DNA of 43,573 nt, taken from QALR01 sp045646925. Lineage in GTDB: Bacteria; Bacillota; Clostridia; Oscillospirales; CAG-272. A model generated the notes under the pieces. The model saw only the letters and a program-made list of their open reading frames with translations. It did not search any database and was not told where the DNA came from. Within the stretch, counting starts at the first letter, position 1, and the number at the start of each line of letters is the position of its first letter. Below are positions 22,523 to 30,046 of the stretch, piece by piece. The translations under genes were made by a program, and so were the position numbers. The stretch spans positions 1-43,573 of the forward strand of contig JAZRLQ010000084.1 in assembly GCA_045646925.1 (NCBI GenBank). The letters run 5' to 3'.

Positions 22523-23239
22523 TTAAGTATTTGCGCGCGCTTCCTTTTCCTTCAGCTCGCGTTCAGCCTGAGGCAGACGGAGATATTCGGGACGAAGCAT
22601 GCGGTCGTTGAAGACGGATTTGTCTTCCGCTTCATTATACGCGGCGATCGCGGCGAGCGCAACGCCGATGCCGTTCTGCCAACGGCATGCGGGAGGCGTT
22701 TCTCTCTGGCAGGAGAGCTTTTTTCTTTCCATGATATGATAGCCGTCACCGATAAAAAATACGGGCTTATCCATGGATTCCAGCTCTGCCGCAAGCACAT
22801 CTGCCATGACGGTTCTGTCGGGAGTGAGGCGAAGGAGCTTTCCGCCGCGGTATTCGAAGAGCGCGTTGTAGAGCTGATTTCTTCTCGCATCCATGACGGG
22901 ACAGATCACTGCATCCGTGCAGAAGGAAGCGACCGTGTACGCCATGGCTTCCAAAGTGGACACGCCGACGCAGATCTTGTTCTTGCCGAAAGCGAGTCCT
23001 TTTACAGTGGAAATGCCGATACGGATGCCCGTGAAGGATCCTGGACCTTCGGAAACGGCAAACATATCGATATCGTCGATGGAGGTGTTCGTGTTGTCAA
23101 GGATGTTCTTGACGATGGGGAGCATGGTCGCGCTGTGCGTGAGTCCCGATTTCTGCGAAGAGACGGCGATCGGGGTATCGTCCTCGCAAAGCGCTGCCGT
23201 TGCGACGAGCGCAGAGGTGTCGATAGCAAGTATTTTCAT
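22523..23239 (-). CDS. tsaB: tRNA t6A37 threonylcarbamoyltransferase complex subunit TsaB
   Basis: An ASKHA-fold paralogue of TsaD that dimerises with it and is needed for N6-threonylcarbamoyl modification of A37 in ANN-decoding tRNAs. Of its 238 residues, the N-terminus MKILAIDTSALVATAAL and the EGPGSFTGIRIG motif near residue 65 are diagnostic. An AAGGA ribosome site precedes the ATG. It lies 100 bases after tsaE on the same strand; the usual neighbours rimI and tsaD are absent here and must lie elsewhere. Confidence 0.95.
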   Translation of the reverse strand: MKILAIDTSALVATAALCEDDTPIAVSSQKSGLTHSATMLPIVKNILDNTNTSIDDIDMFAVSEGPGSFTGIRIGISTVKGLAFGKNKICVGVSTLEAMAYTVASFCTDAVICPVMDARRNQLYNALFEYRGGKLLRLTPDRTVMADVLAAELESMDKPVFFIGDGYHIMERKKLSCQRETPPACRWQNGIGVALAAIAAYNEAEDKSVFNDRMLRPEYLRLPQAERELKEKEARANT

Positions 23240-23339
23240 GATGATTTTCCTTCTTTATTATATCTTATATCATTATAACGTTTGTTTCACGCAGATGCAG
23301 TACGATTTTCGGAATATTCCGAAAAGAGCCTGTCGCGCT

Positions 23340-23771
23340 TTATCTGTATTCCTCGGAGATGGTGATGCGTCGGATATCGGGATCCTCGGGGGATTTTCGG
23401 ATGGTCACGGTGTAGACGCGATCGGGAAGATACGGCTCGATCTTTTCGCACCATTCCGCAAAGCAGATGCCGCCGTTTTCCAGATAATCGTAATATCCGA
23501 TGGAATAAAGAGAATCCTCGTCGTCGATGCGGTACATATCGAAGTGGTAAACGGGTATCTTCGCGGGATATTCGTTGACGACGGTATACGTGGGACTTTG
23601 CACGTTTGCGCGGGGGGCGAGATATTTCGCGGCGCCACGTACGAAAGCAGTTTTTCCTGCGCCGAGATCGCCGAACATGGCAACGAAATCGGACGGCTTC
23701 AGGCTTTTCGCAAATTCTGCGCCGACGGCTTCCGTTTCTTCCGTGGTTCTGGTGATGAATTCAAGCTGCAT
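23340..23771 (-). CDS. tsaE: tRNA t6A37 threonylcarbamoyltransferase complex ATPase TsaE
   Basis: A P-loop ATPase that drives the TsaBDE cycle in t6A synthesis. The 143 residues have a Walker A GDLGAGKT (residues 34-41), the SPTYTVVNEY segment and HFDMYRI (Walker B region) followed by CFAEWCEKI. Length and motif order are typical. It sits 33 bases downstream of the cysteine desulfurase gene on the same strand, so the lipoprotein-desulfurase-tsaE-tsaB order is probably one transcript. Confidence 0.95.
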   Translation of the reverse strand: MQLEFITRTTEETEAVGAEFAKSLKPSDFVAMFGDLGAGKTAFVRGAAKYLAPRANVQSPTYTVVNEYPAKIPVYHFDMYRIDDEDSLYSIGYYDYLENGGICFAEWCEKIEPYLPDRVYTVTIRKSPEDPDIRRITISEEYR

Positions 23772-23804
23772 AAGTGGTCATGCCTTTCTTTGATTTTGTT
23801 CCGC

Positions 23805-24998
23805 TCAGCGCTTTACGCGCGCAAGCTTCGCTATGCTTTCTTTCAATGCAGAAAGGAAAGCGTCGATATCTTCTTTCGTGTTCTGCGCGCCCATGGAGAT
23901 GCGCAGAGTGGAGTCGGTATCCGCATCGGAGAGTCCGAAGGATTTCAGAACGTAGCTCGAATGGCCCGTGTTGGAGGCGCAAGCCGAGCCGCTGGAAACG
24001 TAAATACCGTATGCGGAGAGGCTGTGCAGAAGCGTTTCACTTCGGTAACCGCTGACAGTCAGACTGATGATATGCGCCGCCTTCTGCGTGGATTCGGGCT
24101 CGTTGATCCGAACGCAGTCGCCGAGGTGCTCTCCGGACTTTTCGGTGAAATAGGCGCGAAGCTCCGCGAATTTCGCGAGATTTTTCATGAGGCTTGTCGC
24201 GCCGACCCTTGCGGCTTCGCCGAAGCCTGCAATGCCGATGACGTTTTCGGTACCGCTGCGCAGACCGTTTTCCTGTCCGCCGCCGAAAATGACGGGAGAA
24301 AGGGCTTTCGTCTTCAATATTTTTTCACTTACGTAGAGAGCACCGACACCCTTCGGTCCGCCGATCTTGTGGCCGCTTATGCTGACGGAATCCGCGAAGG
24401 GCAGAGCGCTCTGCGCGGTTTTCAAAAAGCCCTGAACGGCGTCGCAATGCACGAGAATATCGGGGGAGACCGCCTTTGCCGCTTTTGCGATCGCGGCGAT
24501 GTCGTTGATCGCGCCCGTTTCGTTGTTGACGAGCATGGCGCAAACGAGAACGGTGTCACGGTCGAGCGCCGCGCGATACGCATCCATATCCCAGACACCC
24601 TTGGGCGAGGGAATATAGACCGCGCGGTATCCGAGGGATTCCAAATGCTTTGCGGTTTCGATCACGGAGGGGTGCTCGGTTTCTCCGACAATGAATTTTT
24701 TGCCTTTGTTGCGCGCCTTCGCCGTCATCATGCCGATCATGGCGAGATTGTTCGCCTCCGTGCCGGATGCGGTGAAGATGAGCTGATCGCGCTTGGGACG
24801 AAGACCCGTTTTGGGAGGACAAAGCGCGGAAAGGATCTTATCCTTCGCTTCGCTGACGCTTTTTTCGGCGAGAAGTCCCAGCTTGTGCAGGGAGGAAGGG
24901 TTGCCGTAGGTGTCCTTCATGATCTGAGTCATTTTTTCGATCGCTTCGGGGCAAAGAGGAGTGGTGGCGCTGTTGTCAAGATAAATTTCAGTCGTCAT
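23805..24998 (-). CDS. Cysteine desulfurase (NifS/IscS type)
   Basis: A PLP enzyme that takes sulfur from cysteine and holds it as a persulfide for Fe-S cluster or thio-cofactor synthesis. Of its 397 residues, YLDNSATTPL opens the fold, His109 (ETEHPS) stacks on PLP, Asp186 (HCDAVQG) binds the pyridine nitrogen, Lys211 (SGHKIGGPKG) forms the Schiff base, and Cys340 (SSGSACAS) is the active cysteine on a long loop, as in group I IscS/NifS. A short insertion with KTGLRPKRD precedes the FTASGTEANN block. No IscU, IscR, MnmA or ThiI gene is adjacent; its neighbours tsaE and tsaB suggest a link to tRNA modification, but this is context only. Confidence 0.93.
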   Translation of the reverse strand: MTTEIYLDNSATTPLCPEAIEKMTQIMKDTYGNPSSLHKLGLLAEKSVSEAKDKILSALCPPKTGLRPKRDQLIFTASGTEANNLAMIGMMTAKARNKGKKFIVGETEHPSVIETAKHLESLGYRAVYIPSPKGVWDMDAYRAALDRDTVLVCAMLVNNETGAINDIAAIAKAAKAVSPDILVHCDAVQGFLKTAQSALPFADSVSISGHKIGGPKGVGALYVSEKILKTKALSPVIFGGGQENGLRSGTENVIGIAGFGEAARVGATSLMKNLAKFAELRAYFTEKSGEHLGDCVRINEPESTQKAAHIISLTVSGYRSETLLHSLSAYGIYVSSGSACASNTGHSSYVLKSFGLSDADTDSTLRISMGAQNTKEDIDAFLSALKESIAKLARVKR

Positions 24999-25020
24999 AT
25001 GCGCTTATCGTTCTCCCGAA

Positions 25021-25563
25021 TCAATATACGAAATTGGTAACGATGGAAGTAACTTCCTCGAGGTGCTCGGAGAAAAGCTCTGCCTGCGCGGTATAGGTCA
25101 GAATATAGAGATAACCGGAATAAACGGAGAAATACTGCATGATCTTGTAGGTGGAGCCGTCGCTCTCGACGGTGTAGACGTATTTGACCGCGCCGTTATT
25201 CACGGTGCCGAATTTCTGATTTTCGGTGCTGCATTCTTCCTCGAGAAGAACGATGTTCGCATAGGTGGACTGCAGCTTCTTGAAATAGTCCTCGCGGAAA
25301 TACGCGTCGGCGCTGCTGTAGCTGCCGCCGGGAGTCATTTTCTGAATGGAAACATTGCTGTTGTCGGATGCCTTTGCAACCAGAACGCCCGTGGTGGTTT
25401 CGGGAGTCCAATCGTCGGGAACGAAGAATTTGCAGTCGATGTAATCGCTGGAAACGAGCTGCATACCGTCGGGGATCTCGTCGTTGTTTTTGTTGCAGGA
25501 GCAAAGCAGAAGCGCGCACGTGCAAAGCACGAGGGTCAATGCGATAAGTTTTTTGAAATTCAT
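25021..25563 (-). CDS. Small lipoprotein of unknown function
   Basis: A 180-residue protein with a type II signal peptide: MNFKK, a hydrophobic run and the lipobox LLCSC with the lipidated Cys at about residue 23. The mature part (FFVPDDWTPETTTG, DAYFREDYFKKLQ, and a C-terminal SIVTNFVY) resembles the PsbP/DUF1795-like fold often seen in clostridial lipoproteins. It would sit on the outer face of the membrane. It is the first gene of a possible operon with cysteine desulfurase 22 bases downstream and has its own promoter. Confidence 0.82.
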   Translation of the reverse strand: MNFKKLIALTLVLCTCALLLCSCNKNNDEIPDGMQLVSSDYIDCKFFVPDDWTPETTTGVLVAKASDNSNVSIQKMTPGGSYSSADAYFREDYFKKLQSTYANIVLLEEECSTENQKFGTVNNGAVKYVYTVESDGSTYKIMQYFSVYSGYLYILTYTAQAELFSEHLEEVTSIVTNFVY

Positions 25564-25672
25564 GGTGTTTTCCTTTCTTGTAAAAGTTGTATTTCTGCCG
25601 TCGGATCGATGTTTTATGATAAAGAAATTTGTCGATGACAGATATTTCAGAATTTATCCATTACTTTTCTTA

Positions 25673-25701
25673 TTATACCATAAAAATTTGTACACTGTCA
25701 A
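25673..25701 (-). promoter_or_regulatory. Promoter of the lipoprotein-desulfurase-tsaEB unit
   Basis: Minus strand TTGACA (25696-25701), 17 bases, TATAAT (25673-25678), about 110 bases before the ATG; the long leader holds no recognised riboswitch. Confidence 0.85.
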
Positions 25702-25773
25702 TGAGAAAAGACGATTTTTATTTGCTTTTATTATTTTCGCCAACGCTTTTCGTATGAATGCCGTGATAACGAA

Positions 25774-25808
25774 AAAATCGGCAGATAAACGAGATATCTG
25801 CCGATTTT
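25774..25808 (-). terminator. Terminator of the beta-eliminating lyase gene
   Basis: AAAATCGGCAGATA (25774-25787) pairs with TATCTGCCGATTTT (25795-25808); on the minus strand a T-run follows. Confidence 0.9.
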
Positions 25809-25823
25809 GCAAAACGTATTGAA

Positions 25824-27272
25824 TTACTGATCTTCGCCGAAGTCAGCGATGTACGCTTCCATGAGCTTTTCGGGCCAGTTGGAAACGGGCTCGAGCTTAC
25901 CGGTGAAGAAGCGGAGCGTCTTGGGCTCGCGGACGAAACGCAAGCCGCCGATGAGATGACGGTGATCGTAGAGCCACTTCACGCGGTCGATCACGTATTC
26001 CGTCTGGGAGAGCGTGAACACACGTCTGGGGAATGCGAGACGAACCATTTCGACGGAAGCGATATGCTCGGTGCCGTCGGGGTTGCGTTCCTCGGAGAGC
26101 GTACCGCGTTCCATACCGCGAATACCGCCGCAGAGATAGAGAGCGGCTACGAGAGAGCCTGCGGGATACTGATCGGAGGGGATGTGTCCGACAACCTGTC
26201 TTGCGTCGATGTGCGCGCCAAGACCGCCGCCGGGCGTTACCATCGGAACGCCGAGACGATCAAGCTCTTTTACGCAGTGCGCGATGAACTGAGGTCCCTG
26301 CGAGATAACGTCGAGATCCATGGTTTCGTCGAAGCCGACGATCATGGCTTCCATTTCCTTGACGGACATACCGCCGTATGTGAGGAAGCCTTCGAACATG
26401 GTGATGTAATCTTCCATTTCGTGGAACATTTCTTCGTCACGGACGAGAATGCCGCCGCCTCTGCCGAAGCCGAACTTACGAGCGGAGAAGTAGATGATGT
26501 CGAAGAGATCTGCGATCATGCGGGTGATCTCGCGGATGCTCTTGTCCTTCATGGATTCTTCGCGGGTCTTGATGAAGTAGAGGTTGTCCTGAAGAAGAGA
26601 AGCGTCGAGAATGGTGATGATACCGTGTTCCTTTGCGAGATCGGTAGCTTCCTTCATGTTCTGGTAAGAGATGGGCTGGCCGCCGATGAGGTTGGTGCCT
26701 GCTTCCAGACGCATATAAGCGATGTTGTCAGCGCCTTCCTTTGCGATGCAAGCGCGAACCTTGTCGAGATCGATGTTGCCCTTGAAGGGAAGCGTGCTCT
26801 TGGTAACGAGACCTTCGTCCTTGACGAGCTCTTCGACGTGCGCGCCGATACGGGTAACGTGCGCCTTGGAGGTGGTGAAGTGGTAGTTCATGATGACGCA
26901 GTTGCCGGGTTTAACGAGGTGCTGAGCGATGATGTGCTCACAAGCGCGGCCCTGATGCGTGGGGAGAAGATTGGAAATACCGAAGATCTCCTCGAGCTTT
27001 TTCTGCATACGGTAGAAGGTTTCGCTTCCTGCGTAAGCATCGTCTGCGCGGAGCATGGCAGCCTGCATTTCGTCACTCATTGCGTTTACGCCGGAGTCGG
27101 TGAGCATATCCATGAAAATATCTTTATTATGAAGAAGGAACGTGTTGAAGCCTGCGTCATACATTTTCTGCAGACGTTCCTTGATAGGCAGAAGAGTAAG
27201 TTTCTGTACGATCTTGACTTTGTGCATCTCCATCGGTACGGGGGCGCGGTTATAGAATTTGATTTCGGGCAT
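25824..27272 (-). CDS. Tyrosine phenol-lyase/tryptophanase-family PLP lyase, divergent
   Basis: A 482-residue beta-eliminating lyase. AYAGSETFYRM (catalytic Tyr80), THQGRACE, NLIGGQP and Asp223 (ILDAS) follow the TnaA/TPL fold, with Lys266 in SARKF as the expected Schiff-base lysine. Substrate-pocket positions favour a tyrosine phenol-lyase type: FTT at residues 132-134, Arg389 in GMERG, and Phe455 in LRFFT where tryptophanase has His. Several conserved positions differ, however: the PLP-contacting Arg after DAT/DAS is Leu226, the Lys-Lys-Asp block is Arg-Lys-Phe, and the residue at the potassium-site Asn is Arg271. The substrate could therefore be neither tyrosine nor tryptophan. It is divergent from a LysR regulator that probably controls it. 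No permease gene is adjacent. Confidence 0.88.
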   Translation of the reverse strand: MPEIKFYNRAPVPMEMHKVKIVQKLTLLPIKERLQKMYDAGFNTFLLHNKDIFMDMLTDSGVNAMSDEMQAAMLRADDAYAGSETFYRMQKKLEEIFGISNLLPTHQGRACEHIIAQHLVKPGNCVIMNYHFTTSKAHVTRIGAHVEELVKDEGLVTKSTLPFKGNIDLDKVRACIAKEGADNIAYMRLEAGTNLIGGQPISYQNMKEATDLAKEHGIITILDASLLQDNLYFIKTREESMKDKSIREITRMIADLFDIIYFSARKFGFGRGGGILVRDEEMFHEMEDYITMFEGFLTYGGMSVKEMEAMIVGFDETMDLDVISQGPQFIAHCVKELDRLGVPMVTPGGGLGAHIDARQVVGHIPSDQYPAGSLVAALYLCGGIRGMERGTLSEERNPDGTEHIASVEMVRLAFPRRVFTLSQTEYVIDRVKWLYDHRHLIGGLRFVREPKTLRFFTGKLEPVSNWPEKLMEAYIADFGEDQ

Positions 27273-27338
27273 TTTCTGAGACCATCCTTTTTGATATTTG
27301 CGAAATTTTTGTAATTCAAAAAACTTTTAATGAATCGA

Positions 27339-27367
27339 TTGCATTCTTGCAGTAATTAGTATATAAT
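27339..27367 (+). promoter_or_regulatory. Promoter of the LysR gene
   Basis: TTGCAT (27339-27344), 17 bases, TATAAT (27362-27367); overlaps the divergent lyase promoter. Confidence 0.6.
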
Positions 27368-27386
27368 AAAAAAGTCCATCGGTCAA
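27358..27386 (-). promoter_or_regulatory. Promoter of the lyase gene
   Basis: Minus strand TTGACC (27381-27386), 17 bases, TATACT (27358-27363). Confidence 0.75.
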
Positions 27387-27427
27387 ACGGAATTGTTTGA
27401 TCGTTATTATCGAAATTTTCGATGGAC
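27374..27427. promoter_or_regulatory. Nested palindromes, candidate LysR operator
   Basis: An outer pair GTCCATCG (27374-27381) and CGATGGAC (27420-27427) encloses TCAAAC-N6-GTTTGA (27383-27400) and a palindrome TCGAAATTTTCGA (27410-27422). The inner dyad overlaps the -35 of the lyase promoter, as expected for LysR control. Confidence 0.6.
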
Positions 27428-27462
27428 ATAAGTGCCGTCAAGGCGGCGGAATGGAGATTATT

Positions 27463-28356
27463 ATGGAAATACGAAATCTGATCACTTTCGTTCACGTGGC
27501 GGAGTTGAATAGCTTTACAAAGGCGGCGAAGGCTTTGGATTATTCGCAGTCGACGGTTTCTTTTCAGATCAAGCAATTGGAAAACGAGCTGGATTGTTTG
27601 CTCTTCGAGCGCATCAATCACAAGATTTCTCTGACGGAAAAGGGAAAGGAGCTTCTTGCTTTTGCGCGGCAGATCCGATATCTGACGGATGAGTTCAACC
27701 AGACGATGTCGAAATCCTCGGAGCTGAAGGGATTTTTGCGGATCGTGACGTCAGACTCACTTTGCGAGGATATGATCTTCGCGAACTACCTCGATTTTCA
27801 TCAAAAATATCCCGATATCTCCTTGCGTTATATTCCCGCCGACACGGAAGTGATGTTTTCGATATTGGACTCCAACGAAGCGGATATTATGTTGTCGATC
27901 GACCGACATACCTACCATCACGACTATATCATCGCGAAGGAAGAGCCCGTGGACGTGCATTTCGTGACGGGAGCGGATTCTCCGTACGCAACGAAGCAAA
28001 AGCTCTCTCTTTCGGATATCCTTCGTTTTCCCATGATCCTGACCGAGCCGGGTATTGGCTACCGTCGCGTTCTGGAGGAATTCGTAACGAGAGAAAATCT
28101 CTCTCTCGAGCCGATCATGGAGATCGGACGAACGGATATTATCGTATCCCTTTTGGAAAAGGGCGTCGGCGTTTCGTTTCTTCCGGATTTCGTGACGAGA
28201 AAAAAGGTTACGGAGGGGAAGCTCGTGTATTTGGACGTGGAGGGCGTTCACGCGCAGATATGGAAGCAGTTGATCTATCATAAAAATAAATGGGTGACGA
28301 AAAGCCTGCAGGCGCTGATCGATTACATCGCCGAGCATGAGTTCGGTCGTTCATAA
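27463..28356 (+). CDS. LysR-family transcriptional regulator
   Basis: A 297-residue regulator. Residues 1-60 are the LysR winged helix (MEIRNLITFVHVAEL, then SQSTVSFQIKQLE); residues 90-295 form the two-lobed effector-binding domain. The start at 27463 is chosen because GGAG at 27453-27456 lies six bases upstream and the protein then begins exactly as LysR proteins do. It is divergent from the lyase gene and shares its promoter region, so it most likely activates that gene in response to the amino-acid substrate or product. The ligand cannot be read from the sequence. Confidence 0.93.
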   Translation: MEIRNLITFVHVAELNSFTKAAKALDYSQSTVSFQIKQLENELDCLLFERINHKISLTEKGKELLAFARQIRYLTDEFNQTMSKSSELKGFLRIVTSDSLCEDMIFANYLDFHQKYPDISLRYIPADTEVMFSILDSNEADIMLSIDRHTYHHDYIIAKEEPVDVHFVTGADSPYATKQKLSLSDILRFPMILTEPGIGYRRVLEEFVTRENLSLEPIMEIGRTDIIVSLLEKGVGVSFLPDFVTRKKVTEGKLVYLDVEGVHAQIWKQLIYHKNKWVTKSLQALIDYIAEHEFGRS

Positions 28357-28364
28357 AAAGACGC

Positions 28365-28405
28365 AAAAAGAGCGTGTTCTCCGTAAGGAGAGCGCGCTCT
28401 TTTTG
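28365..28405. terminator. Bidirectional terminator between LysR and lipoprotein genes
   Basis: AAAAAGAGCG...TCTCC pairs with GGAGA...CGCTCTTTTT around GTAA, with a few wobble or mismatched pairs. Confidence 0.85.
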
Positions 28406-28416
28406 ATATATCGATG

Positions 28417-30024
28417 TCAGACGTTTTCCGTGCCCTCGGATGAGAAATTCCACTCTGCGAGATCATCGGGAAAATCGATCTCGCGGGGCGTTTCGGAATA
28501 TTCGAAATGATACTGAATGTCGTACGTTGCCAGCGCTTTCGTGCCGTTCGACTCGATGGAGGCGGTGACGGTGAGCGTGTAGCTGCGAAGATAATTGAAG
28601 CGGTCGAGCGTCACGGAGAGCTTCGCGGAGTGAAGAACGCCGTTGAATTCCGTGAGGTCGTCGTTATAGACGGAATAGATGTGGTGGAAAATATTTTTTT
28701 CCTGCTCCGTTCCGTCGAATTCCATGACGGCACTGACGGATTGATCGGGATTTACCGTGAAGACGGCGGTTTTCAGCATTTCGGCGGTCAAAAAGAAGCT
28801 CGTGATCCCCGCCGCTTCCTTTTCTGCGGCAGATGCTTCGACGTTTGCGAGATATTCTTCTGCGGGATAAGGTACGGAGAATCGCGTTCCGTCCTCGGAA
28901 TAATAGTACGTATCGTCCGTGTAGTACATTTCCTTCGTATGCTGCATTCCCATGGCGTCGAGGCGGCTTTCCGTGATGGAGACCTTCGGCGCTCTCGGCT
29001 TGGAAAGATCGATTGCCGTGACGGTCAGAATCGGGATCTTTACCCAATAACCTTCCAAAAAGTCGTAGGTTGCGGTGGAATTCGTGATCATTTCCGTATA
29101 GACTGCCGCGTCGGATTTTTCGCCGGATCGTTCAAAGCGCTTCAAAAACTCTTCCGCGTTGATCTCGGAAATCTCCGGTTCCGCTTCGGTATAGCCCGCG
29201 CGCGCTTCTTCGTCGGGAAGAATGGCGGAGAGCTCGTCTCCGACCGCGCGGCAATCCGCCTTCACGGAATAGAAAACGGGATATGTCTCGCCGTATCGAT
29301 CGGTTCCCGCCATAATGGTTTCGATGGAATACCAAAGCAAAGAGTCATCCTTCATGCACATGGTGAGAAAGACCTCGCACGGATCGCCGTCCATGCCGTA
29401 CGCATATCCGCTCGCTTCGATGCCGAAAAGCTGCAGATACTCCGCAAACGGCTCTCCCGACGCGCTGAGAGGAATGCCGATCTTTGCCGTGACGGTTCCG
29501 TCCTCGTTTTCGGTGAGGATCGCATCGCGGAAATCGTCAGTAACGTCATCTCCGAGCAACGCGGTGATCCCGTCGAAGGGAATTTTTCCCGTTGCCTGCG
29601 GGAGAGAGGCGAGCTGACGGTATTTCGAGGAGCTGTCCTTGACGTAAAAAACGCCCCGATCGTAAAACAGAAGGATCTCGGGCTCCGTCGCCGCAGGGTT
29701 TCTCTGCATGGAATAATAGAATTGCGGATTATCCGCATTGGAAAAATCGGATATCCATTTCGCGAAAAGAGCCTTTTCCATAGAGGAGACCTCGGAGTAT
29801 TTATGTTTTTCGCGCACCTCGAAATCGACGGCAGTGCCTGTAGCGTTATGCAAAGCGGTCTGCAGACGTTCGGCAAAGTTGGTTTGGGTATTGACGGGCT
29901 GTTGTTGTTGGCCCGTGGCGGTGCTTGAAGAGGTGTTTTTTTGACCGTCTCCACCGCAGGAGGCAAGGAGTGAAGCGGTAATCAACACCGCGAGAATAAA
30001 GGAAAGCAATCTTTTTTTGTTCAT
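28417..30024 (-). CDS. Large lipoprotein of unknown function
   Basis: A 535-residue lipoprotein. MNKKRLLSFILAVLITASLLASC is a clear type II signal peptide; a Ser/Thr/Gln-rich linker (residues 28-50) follows. The rest is a soluble alpha/beta protein built of two similar halves: each contains a MEKALFAKWISD- or EMLKTAVFTV-like helix followed by strands ending in YDIQYHFEYS-type sequence. I recognise no catalytic motif or family. Clostridial lipoproteins of this layout may bind the cell wall or partner proteins. It is 22 bases downstream of the CCA-adding enzyme gene and probably cotranscribed with it, without an obvious functional link. Confidence 0.82.
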   Translation of the reverse strand: MNKKRLLSFILAVLITASLLASCGGDGQKNTSSSTATGQQQQPVNTQTNFAERLQTALHNATGTAVDFEVREKHKYSEVSSMEKALFAKWISDFSNADNPQFYYSMQRNPAATEPEILLFYDRGVFYVKDSSSKYRQLASLPQATGKIPFDGITALLGDDVTDDFRDAILTENEDGTVTAKIGIPLSASGEPFAEYLQLFGIEASGYAYGMDGDPCEVFLTMCMKDDSLLWYSIETIMAGTDRYGETYPVFYSVKADCRAVGDELSAILPDEEARAGYTEAEPEISEINAEEFLKRFERSGEKSDAAVYTEMITNSTATYDFLEGYWVKIPILTVTAIDLSKPRAPKVSITESRLDAMGMQHTKEMYYTDDTYYYSEDGTRFSVPYPAEEYLANVEASAAEKEAAGITSFFLTAEMLKTAVFTVNPDQSVSAVMEFDGTEQEKNIFHHIYSVYNDDLTEFNGVLHSAKLSVTLDRFNYLRSYTLTVTASIESNGTKALATYDIQYHFEYSETPREIDFPDDLAEWNFSSEGTENV

Positions 30025-30046
30025 GAGAGGTCCTTTCGGGGAAAAA

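Noticed and set aside
22893..25040. A 715-codon plus-strand ORF opposite tsaB, tsaE and the cysteine desulfurase
   Set aside because: It spans three well-recognised genes on the other strand and their gaps, with no ribosome site and an Arg/Ala/Gly/Asp-rich translation typical of antisense frames.
25956..30000. Long antisense ORFs opposite the lyase and the large lipoprotein
   Set aside because: Same effect of biased codon use. The minus-strand frames carry family motifs or a lipobox; the plus-strand ones carry none.
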